Positions 43,824-52,312 are shown, counted from the stretch's first letter. The stretch: DNA of 55,539 nucleotides from Viridibacterium sediminicola (GCF_039631295.1 NZ_JBDIVE010000015.1:1-55539); one strand, 5' to 3'. The notes: a model not told the origin generated them from the sequence alone. A program made the numbers and translations.

Positions 43824-43974
43824 TTTGTGTCCTCGCAGAAAACCTCTCATGCAGCTAACGGCAACGTGACATCATTCCTTGAGGCAGATTTGCACCGCAC
43901 AACGAGCGCTCAGCTAGGCGCCAGGCCCGCCCGGGCTGTTACACCTGACGCTACGCGGTACATGCCTGCGCGGC

Positions 43975-45303
43975 TCAGAACAACTCGACCACGGCCTCAT
44001 GGTGTGTCTCTTCCGTGCCTGCCAGCGCATTGGACAGGCGCAGCAGCGGCCCGGCCTCCTGTTCGCCCAGGCTCGCCGCCTTGAGCGTCAGTTCGCGGGC
44101 GAGCTTGAGCAGGCGCCAGGCGATCTCGTTGAGCACGCACTCCGCCTCCAGGCGGATTTCCTGCAGCGCGTCGGAATCCTCCGCGTGCTCCAGACTTTGC
44201 AAACCATTGATGCCGGTACTGGCAAAGGCCTTCTGGATTTCGACAAAGCGGTTGAACGCCTCGCTGAGCATGCCTTCGACCTTGGGCTGCAGGCATTCAC
44301 GGTGATGCATGATGTCGTCGTACACCGACAGCACCGCCGCGATGCGCATGAACACCGCGTGCACGTCTTCAGCCTTGGTCGTCGAACCGGGCGGCGGCGG
44401 CACGGCCGTTCTCTGGCGGCCATGCAACAGTTCATAGACCAGACTGACCAATTCGCGATCATGCTCTCCGGGCATGATCTTCAGGGCCACGTCGATACGG
44501 CTTTCCGCCGAGGGCTTGGTAATCAGGGCTGCCAGCACCTCGGACAGCGAAGCCAGACGCCCGGCCACCGACAGGCCCTTGCCGCACAGATTGCGCGGAT
44601 AGCCAAAACCGTCGGCGTACTCGTGATGCTCAAGAATGGCTTGCTGGGTCGTCTTGTCGAAACGGCAGACTTCACGCGCCAGCGCCGCGCCGATGATGGG
44701 GTGGGAGCTGTAGGCATGCCATTGCTGCGCGCTCAGCACATGATCAGCCTGCATGCTTGCCGGGTCGACGTAGAGCTCGCCAATGTCGTGAAACAAGCCG
44801 GCCAGGCACAAGCTGACCAGCATCTGCGGATCGTTGTAGCGGTGCGCATTACACAGGCCCATGGCGATCAGTGAAGTCATCACCGCATGCCGCGCGGCCA
44901 GTGGGTTCTGCGCGAAGGCAACCGCCAGCAAGGACGACGCGCCCTCCCCCATTTTGCACTGTTTGAGCATGCCCAACGGCGTCACACGCCCGTGCTTCCA
45001 GCTGCACAGGTCGGTCAGCAGCGGGAATTCGTCGAGCACCTGTTCGGCGGTGCGCGCCAGCATCTCGCCAGACGGTGCATCTTCAACGCTCAGGCATAGC
45101 TCGATCGGCTTGACCAGTTTGTGACTGATGACTTTCGAATAGGTCTCCGACGACACTTTGGCGCCGCGTGACAACAGTTTCACGCCGTTCTGGTTATAGA
45201 CGTCATCGGTGAGCGAAATTTCCTGCTCGTGGGTGCTCTTGACCACGGCGTCCATGAAATGGCGATTCGTCTGATGCGGAATGTCCGGCAATACGAAACT
45301 CAT
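43975..45303 (-). CDS. HD-GYP-like protein
   Basis: About 442 residues. The C-terminal half has HD-GYP features: AARHAVMTSLIAMG, GLFHDIGELYVDP, SSHPIIGAALAREV, and EHHEYADGFGYPRN. HD-GYP proteins hydrolyse cyclic di-GMP. The expected closing motif with D-x-Y-D-A-L-T reads SLSEVLAALIT, so conserved aspartates there are lost and the activity is uncertain. The N-terminal 120 residues are of no family I know. ATG at 45303 is chosen; the longer frame starts at 45369. It is 151 bases upstream of cheW and is divergent from a CheY-like gene. Confidence 0.8.
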   Translation of the reverse strand: MSFVLPDIPHQTNRHFMDAVVKSTHEQEISLTDDVYNQNGVKLLSRGAKVSSETYSKVISHKLVKPIELCLSVEDAPSGEMLARTAEQVLDEFPLLTDLCSWKHGRVTPLGMLKQCKMGEGASSLLAVAFAQNPLAARHAVMTSLIAMGLCNAHRYNDPQMLVSLCLAGLFHDIGELYVDPASMQADHVLSAQQWHAYSSHPIIGAALAREVCRFDKTTQQAILEHHEYADGFGYPRNLCGKGLSVAGRLASLSEVLAALITKPSAESRIDVALKIMPGEHDRELVSLVYELLHGRQRTAVPPPPGSTTKAEDVHAVFMRIAAVLSVYDDIMHHRECLQPKVEGMLSEAFNRFVEIQKAFASTGINGLQSLEHAEDSDALQEIRLEAECVLNEIAWRLLKLARELTLKAASLGEQEAGPLLRLSNALAGTEETHHEAVVELF

Positions 45304-45550
45304 CGTTGAACTCTTGCCCCAATAGTTTTTGCCCAAGAACACATGATTTAGCGATAATTTACAAACCATGCATCGCAGCGATGCGCGCCTTTTCCGGCGT
45401 ACGCAGCACGTCTTCTGGGTTTGACTAGCGACAAATTCCGGTCAAACTTCAACACAATTTAGGATTTTCCCATTCGTACATACCCTTGCGCGGCAAGCCC
45501 CTCCCCGGACATGACGACCGTGCGCCACCTCCCTCGACACCTGAATTCGC

Positions 45551-45988
45551 ATGCCATCTGATCGCCCCATCCTGCTGGTTGAAGACAATCCGGACGACGA
45601 AGCGCTCAGCTTGCGCGCCTTCAACAAGCATCGCATCCGCAATGAAGTGATCGTCGCCCGCGATGGCGTCGAAGCCCTCAACTATCTGTTTGCCAGTGGC
45701 AGCCGGGCCGGCCAGGCGCCGCTGATGCCGGCCGTGATCCTGCTCGACCTGAAATTGCCGCGCATCGACGGCCTCGAAGTGCTGCGCCGCATCCGCGCCG
45801 ACGCACGCACGGCCTTGCTGCCGGTGGTGATCCTGACCACCTCACGCGAAGCGCAGGACATCCAGGAGGCTTACCGCCTGGGCGCCAACAGCTACATCAG
45901 GAAGCCTGTTGATTTTGAACAGTTTCTCGATACGGTCGGACAGCTTGGCGCGTACTGGCTGACGCTCAACGAGTTTGCCCAGACCTGA
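45551..45988 (+). CDS. CheY-like response regulator (Rcp1 type)
   Basis: A 145-residue receiver without output domain. Motifs: LLVEDNPDDEALSLRAF, phosphoacceptor D in VILLDLKLPRIDGLEVLRR, TTSREAQDI, YIRKPVDF. The EDNPDD start and the GANSYIRKPVDF end are those of the Rcp1/phytochrome-associated branch, which often serve kinases of the GAF or PAS type. No kinase is next to it. It is divergent from the HD-GYP-like gene. Confidence 0.93.
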   Translation: MPSDRPILLVEDNPDDEALSLRAFNKHRIRNEVIVARDGVEALNYLFASGSRAGQAPLMPAVILLDLKLPRIDGLEVLRRIRADARTALLPVVILTTSREAQDIQEAYRLGANSYIRKPVDFEQFLDTVGQLGAYWLTLNEFAQT

Positions 45989-46032
45989 GCGCAGCGACCC
46001 AAAAGTTCGCATCTGCCCCCGCTCTTAATTCA

Positions 46033-46062
46033 TTTTATTCATAAGCAACACATCTTTTATTC
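46033..46062 (+). promoter_or_regulatory. two direct repeats upstream of the sulfate-binding gene
   Basis: TTTTATTC occurs at 46033-46040 and at 46055-46062, exactly 22 bases apart (two helical turns), in an AT-rich stretch 75-100 bases before the sulfate-binding protein start. This is the layout of a regulator site on one DNA face. CysB is a candidate, but I could not match its consensus. Confidence 0.35.
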
Positions 46063-46134
46063 GTTCTCATGCTGAGCGCCCTTCCCTAAAGTGGCTTCGT
46101 CTCCTGATGAAACCTTTAAGAAAGGACGCTGTAC

Positions 46135-47133
46135 ATGAAGTTCTCGCGCAAACTGGCGCTCACCGCCCTGCTTGGTCTGAGTGCTGTCGCAGCCCACGCT
46201 GACGTCTCCCTGCTCAACGTCTCCTACGACCCCACGCGTGAGCTCTATCAAGAGTACAACGCTGCTTTCGCCAAGTACTGGAAAGCCAAGACCGGTGAAA
46301 CCGTCACCATCAAGGCCTCCCACGGCGGCTCCGGCGCCCAGGCCCGTTCGGTGATCGACGGTCTGGAAGCCGATGTGGTGACCCTGGCCCTGGCCGGTGA
46401 TATCGACGCCATCGTCGACAAGGCCAAGCTGATCAACCCCGACTGGCAAAAACGCCTCGCGCACAACAGCTCGCCCTACACCTCGACCATCGTCTTCCTG
46501 GTCCGCAAGGGCAATCCCAAGAAGATCAAGGACTGGCCGGATCTGGTGAAGTCCGGTGTCGAAGTCGTCACGCCGAACCCCAAGACCTCGGGCGGCGCAC
46601 GCTGGAACTACCTGGCAGCCTGGGGCTATGCACTGAAGCAAAAGGGCGGCACCGACGATTCGGCCAAGGCCTTCGTCAAGTCGATCTACAGCAATGTCCG
46701 GGTGCTGGACTCCGGCGCACGCGGTGCCACCACCACCTTCGTCGAGCGTGGCATTGGTGACGTGCTGATCGCCTGGGAAAACGAAGCCTATCTGGCCATC
46801 AAGGAACAACCGGGTCAGTTTGAAATCGTGACGCCTTCGCTGTCCATCCTCACAGAACCGCCGGTAACCGTGGTTGATAAGGTGGTCGACAAGCGTGGCA
46901 CCCGCAAGGTGGCCGAAGCTTACCTGCAATACCTCTACACGCCCGAAGGCCAGGAGATTGCAGCCAAGAACTTCTACCGCGCAAGTGACCCCAAGGTGGC
47001 GGCCAAGTACGCCAAGCAGTTCGCACCGGTCTCGCTGTTCAAGCTCGGCGACCTATTCGGCGACTGGGGCAAGGTCGGCAAGACCCACTTTGCAGACGGT
47101 GCCGTCTTCGACCAGATCTACGGCATCAAATAA
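46135..47133 (+). CDS. sbp: periplasmic sulfate-binding protein
   Basis: A 332-residue periplasmic protein that brings sulfate or thiosulfate to an ABC importer. A signal peptide ends after AVAAHA (residue 22). The family phrases SLLNVSYDPTRELYQEYN, SHGGSGAQARSVIDGLEADV and VTPNPKTSGGARWNYLAAWG (given in part) are clear. AAAGGA lies upstream of the ATG. The membrane and ATPase genes (cysTWA) are not in the window. A paralogue lies at 49032-50060. Confidence 0.95.
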   Translation: MKFSRKLALTALLGLSAVAAHADVSLLNVSYDPTRELYQEYNAAFAKYWKAKTGETVTIKASHGGSGAQARSVIDGLEADVVTLALAGDIDAIVDKAKLINPDWQKRLAHNSSPYTSTIVFLVRKGNPKKIKDWPDLVKSGVEVVTPNPKTSGGARWNYLAAWGYALKQKGGTDDSAKAFVKSIYSNVRVLDSGARGATTTFVERGIGDVLIAWENEAYLAIKEQPGQFEIVTPSLSILTEPPVTVVDKVVDKRGTRKVAEAYLQYLYTPEGQEIAAKNFYRASDPKVAAKYAKQFAPVSLFKLGDLFGDWGKVGKTHFADGAVFDQIYGIK

Positions 47134-47151
47134 GACGAACATCTGAATCGG

Positions 47152-47208
47152 GGGCTGCATTGCAGCCCTCTTTCATTTTCGGGGGCCGCGCTCCCGAAAA
47201 TGAAAGAG
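47152..47208 (+). promoter_or_regulatory. hairpin pair in the leader of the AAA+ regulator gene
   Basis: First, GGGCTGCA/TGCAGCCC (47152-47159, 47161-47168) with a T-rich follow-up can terminate sbp. Starting at its end, CTCTTTCATTTTCGGG (47168-47183) is exactly inverted at 47193-47208, a 16-bp perfect arm with a nine-base loop. The two stems share base 47168 and are next to each other, 39 bases before the regulator start. This could be an attenuator, operator or RNA stabilising element. Confidence 0.7.
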
Positions 47209-47246
47209 ATCCGAGTCATAAGCCTGAGACGGGTCCGGAGCACACC

Positions 47247-48401
47247 ATGATCCCGAATACGCATTCACCCGCCGAGTTCGCGGACTCAGGCGACAGCCCC
47301 GCGGCCAGCGCAGTCCAGGGACATCTGCTGACCCTGCCCAGCAGCAAGGATCAGGCGCTCTCCATCCGCGCCAAGGCCCTGGTATTCCATGACCCAAAGT
47401 CGGCGGCGATTTACCAACACCTCGAACAGATCGCCCCCAGCGACGCAAATGTGCTGATCTTGGGCGAGATTGGCACCGGCAAGGAACTGATCGCGCGCCA
47501 TATCCACACCATCAGCGGGCGCAGCGGGCCCTTCCTGGCGGTCAATTGTGGTGCCTTCAATGACAATCAGCTTGAAGCCGAGCTGTTCGGCCATGAAGCC
47601 GGCACACTCGCCAGCACGACAGCGGCCCGCGCGGGCTGGTTCGAGGCCGCCCAGGGCGGCACCCTGTTCCTCGATGAGGTGGGCGACCTGCCCCTGTCCA
47701 CGCAGATCAAGCTGCTGCGCGTGCTGCAGGAGCGGCAGGTGCTGCGCCTGGGCTCAGGCGAGGCGATTCCGCTCGATATCCGCCTGGTGGCCGGCACCAA
47801 TGTCGATCTGGAGCGTGCGGTCAGGGCCGGACACTTCCGCCGCGAGCTGTTCTACCGCCTCAATGTCGCGCCGCTGCACTTGCCGCCGCTGCGCGAGCGA
47901 CGTGGCGACATCCTGCCCCTGGCGCGTTACTTCATTGATTACCACCGCCAAAAGATGCAGCGCTCGCAGCCAGTCCTGAGCCCGGAGGCCGAGCAGCGGT
48001 TGCTGCGCTACGAGTGGCCCGGCAATATCCGCGAGCTTGAAAACGTCGTGCACTTTGCCCTGATCGTCTGCCACAACAACATTATTGGCGCCACCGATCT
48101 GCGCCTGCCCCATCTGGCTGCTCAGGCGCCCAGCCTGGCGCCTGTCGTGGCGGAGAACCGCGCGCCGGAGATCGCAGCCTCACTCGACGCGCTGCGTGAG
48201 CCCTTGCAGCGCCTGCTCGGCAGCGCCGCACCCAAGCTTTACGAACAGATTGAGCACCTCATCTTCAGGACCGCTCTGGCCCATCACCAGCATGATCAGG
48301 AGCGCACCGCGCGCGGCCTCGGCATCCACCGAGCTGAGCTCGATAGCCAGCTCAAGCGCTACGGACTGATCGAGGATAAGGGCCGCGACCCCCATTCATG
48401 A
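47247..48401 (+). CDS. sigma-54-interaction AAA+ family regulator lacking a normal GAFTGA motif
   Basis: 384 residues from an ATG with GGAG six bases before it. The AAA+ domain has Walker A GEIGTGKELIA, NCGAFNDNQLEAELFGHE, Walker B GGTLFLDEVGDLP, RRELFYRLNVAPLHLPPLRERR (given in part) and WPGNIRELENVV. Where the GAFTGA loop belongs, the sequence reads HEAGTLASTTAARAG, so the sigma-54 contact is altered. A Fis-like helix-turn-helix (TARGLGIHRAELDSQLKRYGL, given in part) closes the protein. No receiver or other sensor domain precedes the AAA+ part. It may regulate the adjacent sulfur genes. Confidence 0.85.
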   Translation: MIPNTHSPAEFADSGDSPAASAVQGHLLTLPSSKDQALSIRAKALVFHDPKSAAIYQHLEQIAPSDANVLILGEIGTGKELIARHIHTISGRSGPFLAVNCGAFNDNQLEAELFGHEAGTLASTTAARAGWFEAAQGGTLFLDEVGDLPLSTQIKLLRVLQERQVLRLGSGEAIPLDIRLVAGTNVDLERAVRAGHFRRELFYRLNVAPLHLPPLRERRGDILPLARYFIDYHRQKMQRSQPVLSPEAEQRLLRYEWPGNIRELENVVHFALIVCHNNIIGATDLRLPHLAAQAPSLAPVVAENRAPEIAASLDALREPLQRLLGSAAPKLYEQIEHLIFRTALAHHQHDQERTARGLGIHRAELDSQLKRYGLIEDKGRDPHS

Positions 48402-48417
48402 CACGGAAACGCCCCGC

Positions 48418-48969
48418 ATGAGTCAGCACATCGTCGATGCCAACTACCGCTTCATTGCGGCCTATCAGGAAGTCAACGCACGCATCACCCAGCGCCAGCA
48501 GGTACTGACGCTCTACGTCAGCATCGTGCTCAGCCTGCTGGCGGCGCTGGTCGCCCTGCGGCCGAGTACCGGCGCCCAGGAGGCACCGGTGGAATGGCTG
48601 ATCCTCGGCTTTCCGGTCGCCTCGATCTGTCTGGCCTTCCTCAATTACAAAGCCGAGCGCGCGATCACCAATCTGCGCCGTTTCCTCTCATCGATGGAGC
48701 GCCTGGGCAATGCGCACCACGCCCTGCCCAGCTACAACACCGATCCGCAATGGGCCAGTGGCGCCAACAAGGCACGCCGTTTCCATGACTACGCCGCCGC
48801 CGTGCTGGCTGCGGGCGGCAATGCCGCCGGGCTCGGCGCAGCGCTGGCGATCTACCCGCAGCGCTTTGCCGAGGCGCCGCTCTTCCTCTATGCCGCCAGC
48901 CTGCTGGCTCTGGTTTCCCTGATCGTGCTGCTGCTCACGCCACGCTGGGGCTACACCCCGGAGCTGTAA
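48418..48969 (+). CDS. small four-helix membrane protein, unknown
   Basis: A 183-residue protein with about four membrane helices in two pairs (roughly 27-45, 58-75, 125-145, 155-175), joined by a charged loop with ERAITNLRRFLSSMERLG. I do not recognise the family; the arrangement recalls the SLATT/S-4TM proteins of some defence systems, but the resemblance is only general. It begins 16 bases after the AAA+ regulator and is likely co-transcribed with it. A bidirectional terminator follows. Confidence 0.75.
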   Translation: MSQHIVDANYRFIAAYQEVNARITQRQQVLTLYVSIVLSLLAALVALRPSTGAQEAPVEWLILGFPVASICLAFLNYKAERAITNLRRFLSSMERLGNAHHALPSYNTDPQWASGANKARRFHDYAAAVLAAGGNAAGLGAALAIYPQRFAEAPLFLYAASLLALVSLIVLLLTPRWGYTPEL

Positions 48970-48976
48970 AACAAAA

Positions 48977-49015
48977 TGGCCGCAAGCCAAGCCCGGCGGG
49001 CTTTGCTTACGGCCA
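48977..49015. terminator. bidirectional terminator between convergent genes
   Basis: A nested hairpin: TGGCCG/CGGCCA (48977-48982, 49010-49015), AAGC/GCTT (48984-48987, 49005-49008) and AAGCCC/GGGCTT (48989-48994, 48998-49003). It separates the plus-strand membrane protein from the minus-strand sulfate-binding gene. Confidence 0.85.
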
Positions 49016-49031
49016 CATAACTCAGTGATGC

Positions 49032-50060
49032 TTAGCGACGGGTGAAGATCTGATCGTAGACGCCACCATCGGCAAAGTGCGTCTTGATCGCCGCCGGCCA
49101 GCCGCCCAGTTTCTGCTCGACGCTGAAGGTACGGATAGTCGGGAAGTTGTTGGCGTACTTCTTCAGCACGGCCGGATCACGCGGGCGGAAGCTCTTCTGC
49201 GCGATGATCTCCTGCCCTTGCGGCGAGAACAGGAAGTTCAGATAGGCTTCGGCCAGCTTGGTCGTGCCATGCTTGTCGGTCACCTTCTGCACCACCGCCA
49301 CCGGAGCCGGTGCGTCGATCGACAGCGAGGGATAGACCACGTCAAACTTGCCTTCACCGACTTCATTATTGATCAGCGCCACTTCGTTCTCGAAGGTCGC
49401 CAGCACATCACCGATCTCGCGCTGCGTGAAGCTGGTCGTCGCGCCACGGCCGCCGCCATCGAGAATCGGCACATTGGCGAACAGACGGCGCACGAAATCC
49501 TTGGCGCCCGCGTCCGAACCGGACTTTTCCAGACCGTAGCCCCAGGCGGCCAGATAGGTATAGCGCCCGTTACCCGAAGTCTTGGGATTCGGCACGATCA
49601 CCTGCACACCGGGGCGCGTCAGATCGTCCCAGTCCTTGATCTGCTTGGGATTGCCCTTGCGCACCAGAAACACGATGGTCGAGGTGTAAGGCGTTGCATC
49701 ATGCGGGAAGCGCTTGCGCCAGTCGGGCGCAACCAGCCCGCCGTTATTGACCAGCAGCTCTACGTCGGGCGTCTGATTCATGGTCACCACATCAGCTTCC
49801 AGCCCCGACACGACGGCCTGCGCCTGCGCCGTCGAACCGGCATGCGACTGCTTGATCGTCACCGTCTCGCCGGTCTTGGCCTTCCAGGAGGCGGCAAACG
49901 CCGTATTGATGTCTTTATAGAGCTCGCGCGACACATCGTAGGAAACATTGAGCAGGCTGCTTTGCGCCTGAGCGCCAAGACTGGCCAGCCCCAGCATGGC
50001 AAACACCAGCGTGCCGCGCAGTGCGCTGGAAATTCGGGAAAGCGGAATGGCATGTGACAT
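49032..50060 (-). CDS. sbp: periplasmic sulfate-binding protein, second copy
   Basis: A 342-residue paralogue of the protein at 46135. The signal peptide ends after LGAQAQ. Family phrases: SLLNVSYDVSRELYKDINTA (in part), SHAGSTAQAQAVVSGLEADV and VPNPKTSGNGRYTYLAAWG. Overall layout and length are equal to the first copy, with many substitutions, so the duplication is old. It converges with the regulator/membrane protein pair. No permease genes are nearby. Confidence 0.95.
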   Translation of the reverse strand: MSHAIPLSRISSALRGTLVFAMLGLASLGAQAQSSLLNVSYDVSRELYKDINTAFAASWKAKTGETVTIKQSHAGSTAQAQAVVSGLEADVVTMNQTPDVELLVNNGGLVAPDWRKRFPHDATPYTSTIVFLVRKGNPKQIKDWDDLTRPGVQVIVPNPKTSGNGRYTYLAAWGYGLEKSGSDAGAKDFVRRLFANVPILDGGGRGATTSFTQREIGDVLATFENEVALINNEVGEGKFDVVYPSLSIDAPAPVAVVQKVTDKHGTTKLAEAYLNFLFSPQGQEIIAQKSFRPRDPAVLKKYANNFPTIRTFSVEQKLGGWPAAIKTHFADGGVYDQIFTRR

Positions 50061-50184
50061 GAATGCGCCCTATCGTCAGTGAGAGATGAGCCAGTCTAGC
50101 CAGCTCCTCACGGCACACTAAATACCAAAATTGCAGATACTTATCGTGAAACACATAGCTGATAGCACCGACAACAACAGGACT

Positions 50185-51252
50185 TTAAAGCGGGCGCGCG
50201 CTGCTGGCACGGACGCAATTTCGCCCCGCTTGCTTGGCGCAATACAGCGCGGCATCCGCCTGACTCAACAACTCAGCCGCCGTGCACCGCTTTGAAGGCA
50301 AAAGACTGGCCACGCCGAGGCTGAGCGTCACGATGGCCGGATCGGCGCCCTCGTGCTGCAAGCCCAGGGCGTGCACATCGCGCTGAATTTTGCGCGACAT
50401 GGCCAGCGCCGCCGCTTCGTCCGAATTCGGCAGCAAGACCACGAACTCTTCGCCACCATAGCGCGCCACCAGCTCACCGGCGCGAACCGCCTGCGTCGCC
50501 AGGGTCTTGGCCAGCGCCTGCAGGCAGGCATCACCCAGCTGATGGCCGTAGTGGTCATTGAAGTGCTTGAAGTGATCCACATCCATCATGATCAAGGCCA
50601 GCGGCGTGCCGGCACGCAGACCACGGTTCCACTCCTGCTGCAGCATGCGGTCGAAGCTGCGACGGTTGGCAATACCGGTCAGGCCGTCGCAGTAACTGAG
50701 CGTTTCCAGCTTGTGATTGGCATCCTCCAGCGCCCGCGTGCGTTCCTCGACCAGCGCCTCCAGCTCGCGGTTGTGCTCAAGCAAGCCCTTGATCGGATAA
50801 ACCTCATCGTCGCCCACCAGATGGTAGGGAATCGAGATCCCGCTATGCACGATCTTCCAGTCAGCCGCCTCCTGACGGAAAACCAGCACCGCCCGCGCAG
50901 TTTCGCGTGACAGAATCTGATCCGCCAGCGGCAGGTGAATATGGAAAAACGCGCAGACCAGCACCACGTCCTCGCTCAGATCCTGCAAGGACAGATCGAG
51001 CATCTCGATACGGATGCGTCCGGGCACCTGGGCAAAATCATGCAAGGTGATGTCCTGCCAGGCCGCGCGATCCTTGACCAGGAAATCACCGCCGCCGGTG
51101 TAGCCGCTGAAATCCGCCGAAAAACGCGCAAGCAAAGCCCGATCGCGCGAGGCATACATCTCGATGTAGGACTCGAACAGAGAACGAATCAGTGAATCTC
51201 GGGGAGGATTGATCGCCTGGCGCATACAGAAATGATAACGGACTATCTCCAT
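50185..51252 (-). CDS. diguanylate cyclase with N-terminal SnoaL-like domain
   Basis: 355 residues. An N-terminal NTF2/SnoaL-like fold (about 20-155) runs from SLFESYIEMYASRDRALLARF (in part) to WKIVHSGISIPYHL, then a short coiled coil (ELEALVEERTRALEDANHKL), then a GGDEF domain. The active-site loop is YGGEEFVVLLPNSD, and the metal/GTP motif MMDVDHFKHFNDHYGH is intact, so it should make cyclic di-GMP. The predicted inhibitory I-site RxxD before the loop is not evident. An ATG at 51225 is an alternative start; neither has a good ribosome site. Confidence 0.9.
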   Translation of the reverse strand: MEIVRYHFCMRQAINPPRDSLIRSLFESYIEMYASRDRALLARFSADFSGYTGGGDFLVKDRAAWQDITLHDFAQVPGRIRIEMLDLSLQDLSEDVVLVCAFFHIHLPLADQILSRETARAVLVFRQEAADWKIVHSGISIPYHLVGDDEVYPIKGLLEHNRELEALVEERTRALEDANHKLETLSYCDGLTGIANRRSFDRMLQQEWNRGLRAGTPLALIMMDVDHFKHFNDHYGHQLGDACLQALAKTLATQAVRAGELVARYGGEEFVVLLPNSDEAAALAMSRKIQRDVHALGLQHEGADPAIVTLSLGVASLLPSKRCTAAELLSQADAALYCAKQAGRNCVRASSARPL

Positions 51253-51327
51253 AACATAGTCATTACTTCAGCGTTTTACCGCCTCTGCCCCGCCAAACGC
51301 GCGTGCCGCAGCGCTCATCGCAAGCCT

Positions 51328-51462
51328 CGGCCGGCTTCCGGAGCCTGTCGTTTGAACCAGAACACGCCATAGCCGTGGCAGGTTTCGCTCGTCGCCCCCA
51401 TGCGTCTGATGACGCACGACGCGCTGGTCGCGCACTACAGCGACACCATCATCAAAACCTGA
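51328..51462 (+). pseudogene. decayed vapC (PIN toxin) fragment
   Basis: The sequence reads GFRSLSFEPEHAIAV in one frame and then, after a deletion of about 60 bases and a frame change, MRLMTHDALVAHYSDTIIKT and a stop. Both parts are nearly identical at DNA level to the end of the intact vapC at 52806-53192. The lost segment contains the conserved aspartates of the toxin (DPFDR). Nothing remains of the toxin N terminus. It is a relic of a second or older phd-vapC copy. Confidence 0.85.
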
Positions 51463-51590
51463 GATCGCCAACGCCTACCCCGGCTGATAGCTCAGGCGCA
51501 GAATCCACCACAGAAAGACCAGACACTGCGCACACCGCTGGCTTTCTCTGTTCGATTGACGTTTAACGCACCTCGTTATACATTGAAAAC

Positions 51591-51872
51591 ATGGCCATCC
51601 GCTCATTCCGTTGTGCAGACACTCAGGCCTTGTACGAAGGCAAACACCCCAAACGCTTTCGCAACATCGAATCCGTCGCACAGCGCAAGTTGCAGATGCT
51701 GGACGCCGCCATCGAGCTGCGGGATCTGCTGGCACCGCCCGGAAACCGGCTCGAAGCCCTGAGCGGAGACCGCGCAGGGCAACACAGCATCCGTATCAAC
51801 GATCAGTGGCGGGTGTGCTTTGTATGGTCTGCTACCGGGCCAATAGACGTGGAAATCGTGGACTACCACTGA
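51591..51872 (+). CDS. higB: HigB-type toxin (RelE/ParE superfamily)
   Basis: A 93-residue mRNA interferase of the HigB/killer family. The strand order and the phrases FRCADTQALYEGKHPKRF and RLEALSGDRAGQHSIRINDQ (in part), then WRVCFVWSATGPIDVEIVDYH, fit well. It is placed before the antitoxin gene, as is usual for higBA. The antitoxin start is 19 bases after its stop. Confidence 0.93.
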   Translation: MAIRSFRCADTQALYEGKHPKRFRNIESVAQRKLQMLDAAIELRDLLAPPGNRLEALSGDRAGQHSIRINDQWRVCFVWSATGPIDVEIVDYH

Positions 51873-51891
51873 GCGCGGGAGGATAGAAATC

Positions 51892-52194
51892 ATGGCAAGC
51901 AACAAGATGCGCCCCATTCACCCTGGTGAAGTGCTGCGCGAAGAATTCCTGGTGCCGCTGGCAATGAGCGCAAACGCACTCGCCATGGCCCTGCACGTAC
52001 CCGCCCCGCGCATCAACGACGTGGTGCGCGAACGCCGCGCCGTCACCCCCGACACAGCCCTGCGCCTCGCCCGCTACTTCAACACCAGCGCCGAGTTCTG
52101 GCTCAACCTGCAAAGCGCCTACGACCTCAAACTGGCCGAAGCCGAAGCAGGCAAGCAGATCGAACTGGAAGTGCGTCCGCTGCAGGCGGCGTAG
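51892..52194 (+). CDS. higA: HigA-type antitoxin (XRE family)
   Basis: A 100-residue helix-turn-helix antitoxin. The phrases PIHPGEVLREEFLVPLAMSANALA (in part) and RINDVVRERRAVTPDTALRLARYF are those of HigA/VapI-type repressors. GGAGGA precedes its ATG. It neutralises HigB and probably represses the pair's promoter. Confidence 0.95.
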   Translation: MASNKMRPIHPGEVLREEFLVPLAMSANALAMALHVPAPRINDVVRERRAVTPDTALRLARYFNTSAEFWLNLQSAYDLKLAEAEAGKQIELEVRPLQAA

Positions 52195-52239
52195 GCTCGC
52201 GCCAAACTCGGCCCAGGCGGCGAAGGCCTATACACGTTG

Positions 52240-52305
52240 CCCGGATGCAGGCTTGCCGGAATCCGGGGTTTCCGCACTCGCGGATTGCGCTGTGCTTCAT
52301 CCGGG
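52240..52305. repeat. interspersed repeat bounded by CCCGGATG / CATCCGGG
   Basis: A 66-base element whose ends (52240-52247 and 52298-52305) are inverted. On the minus strand it begins with cccggatgaagcacagcgca, the familiar start of a short interspersed repeat in many proteobacteria. It lies 46 bases after higA and is followed directly by another repeat. Confidence 0.7.
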
Positions 52306-52312
52306 CTACTCG

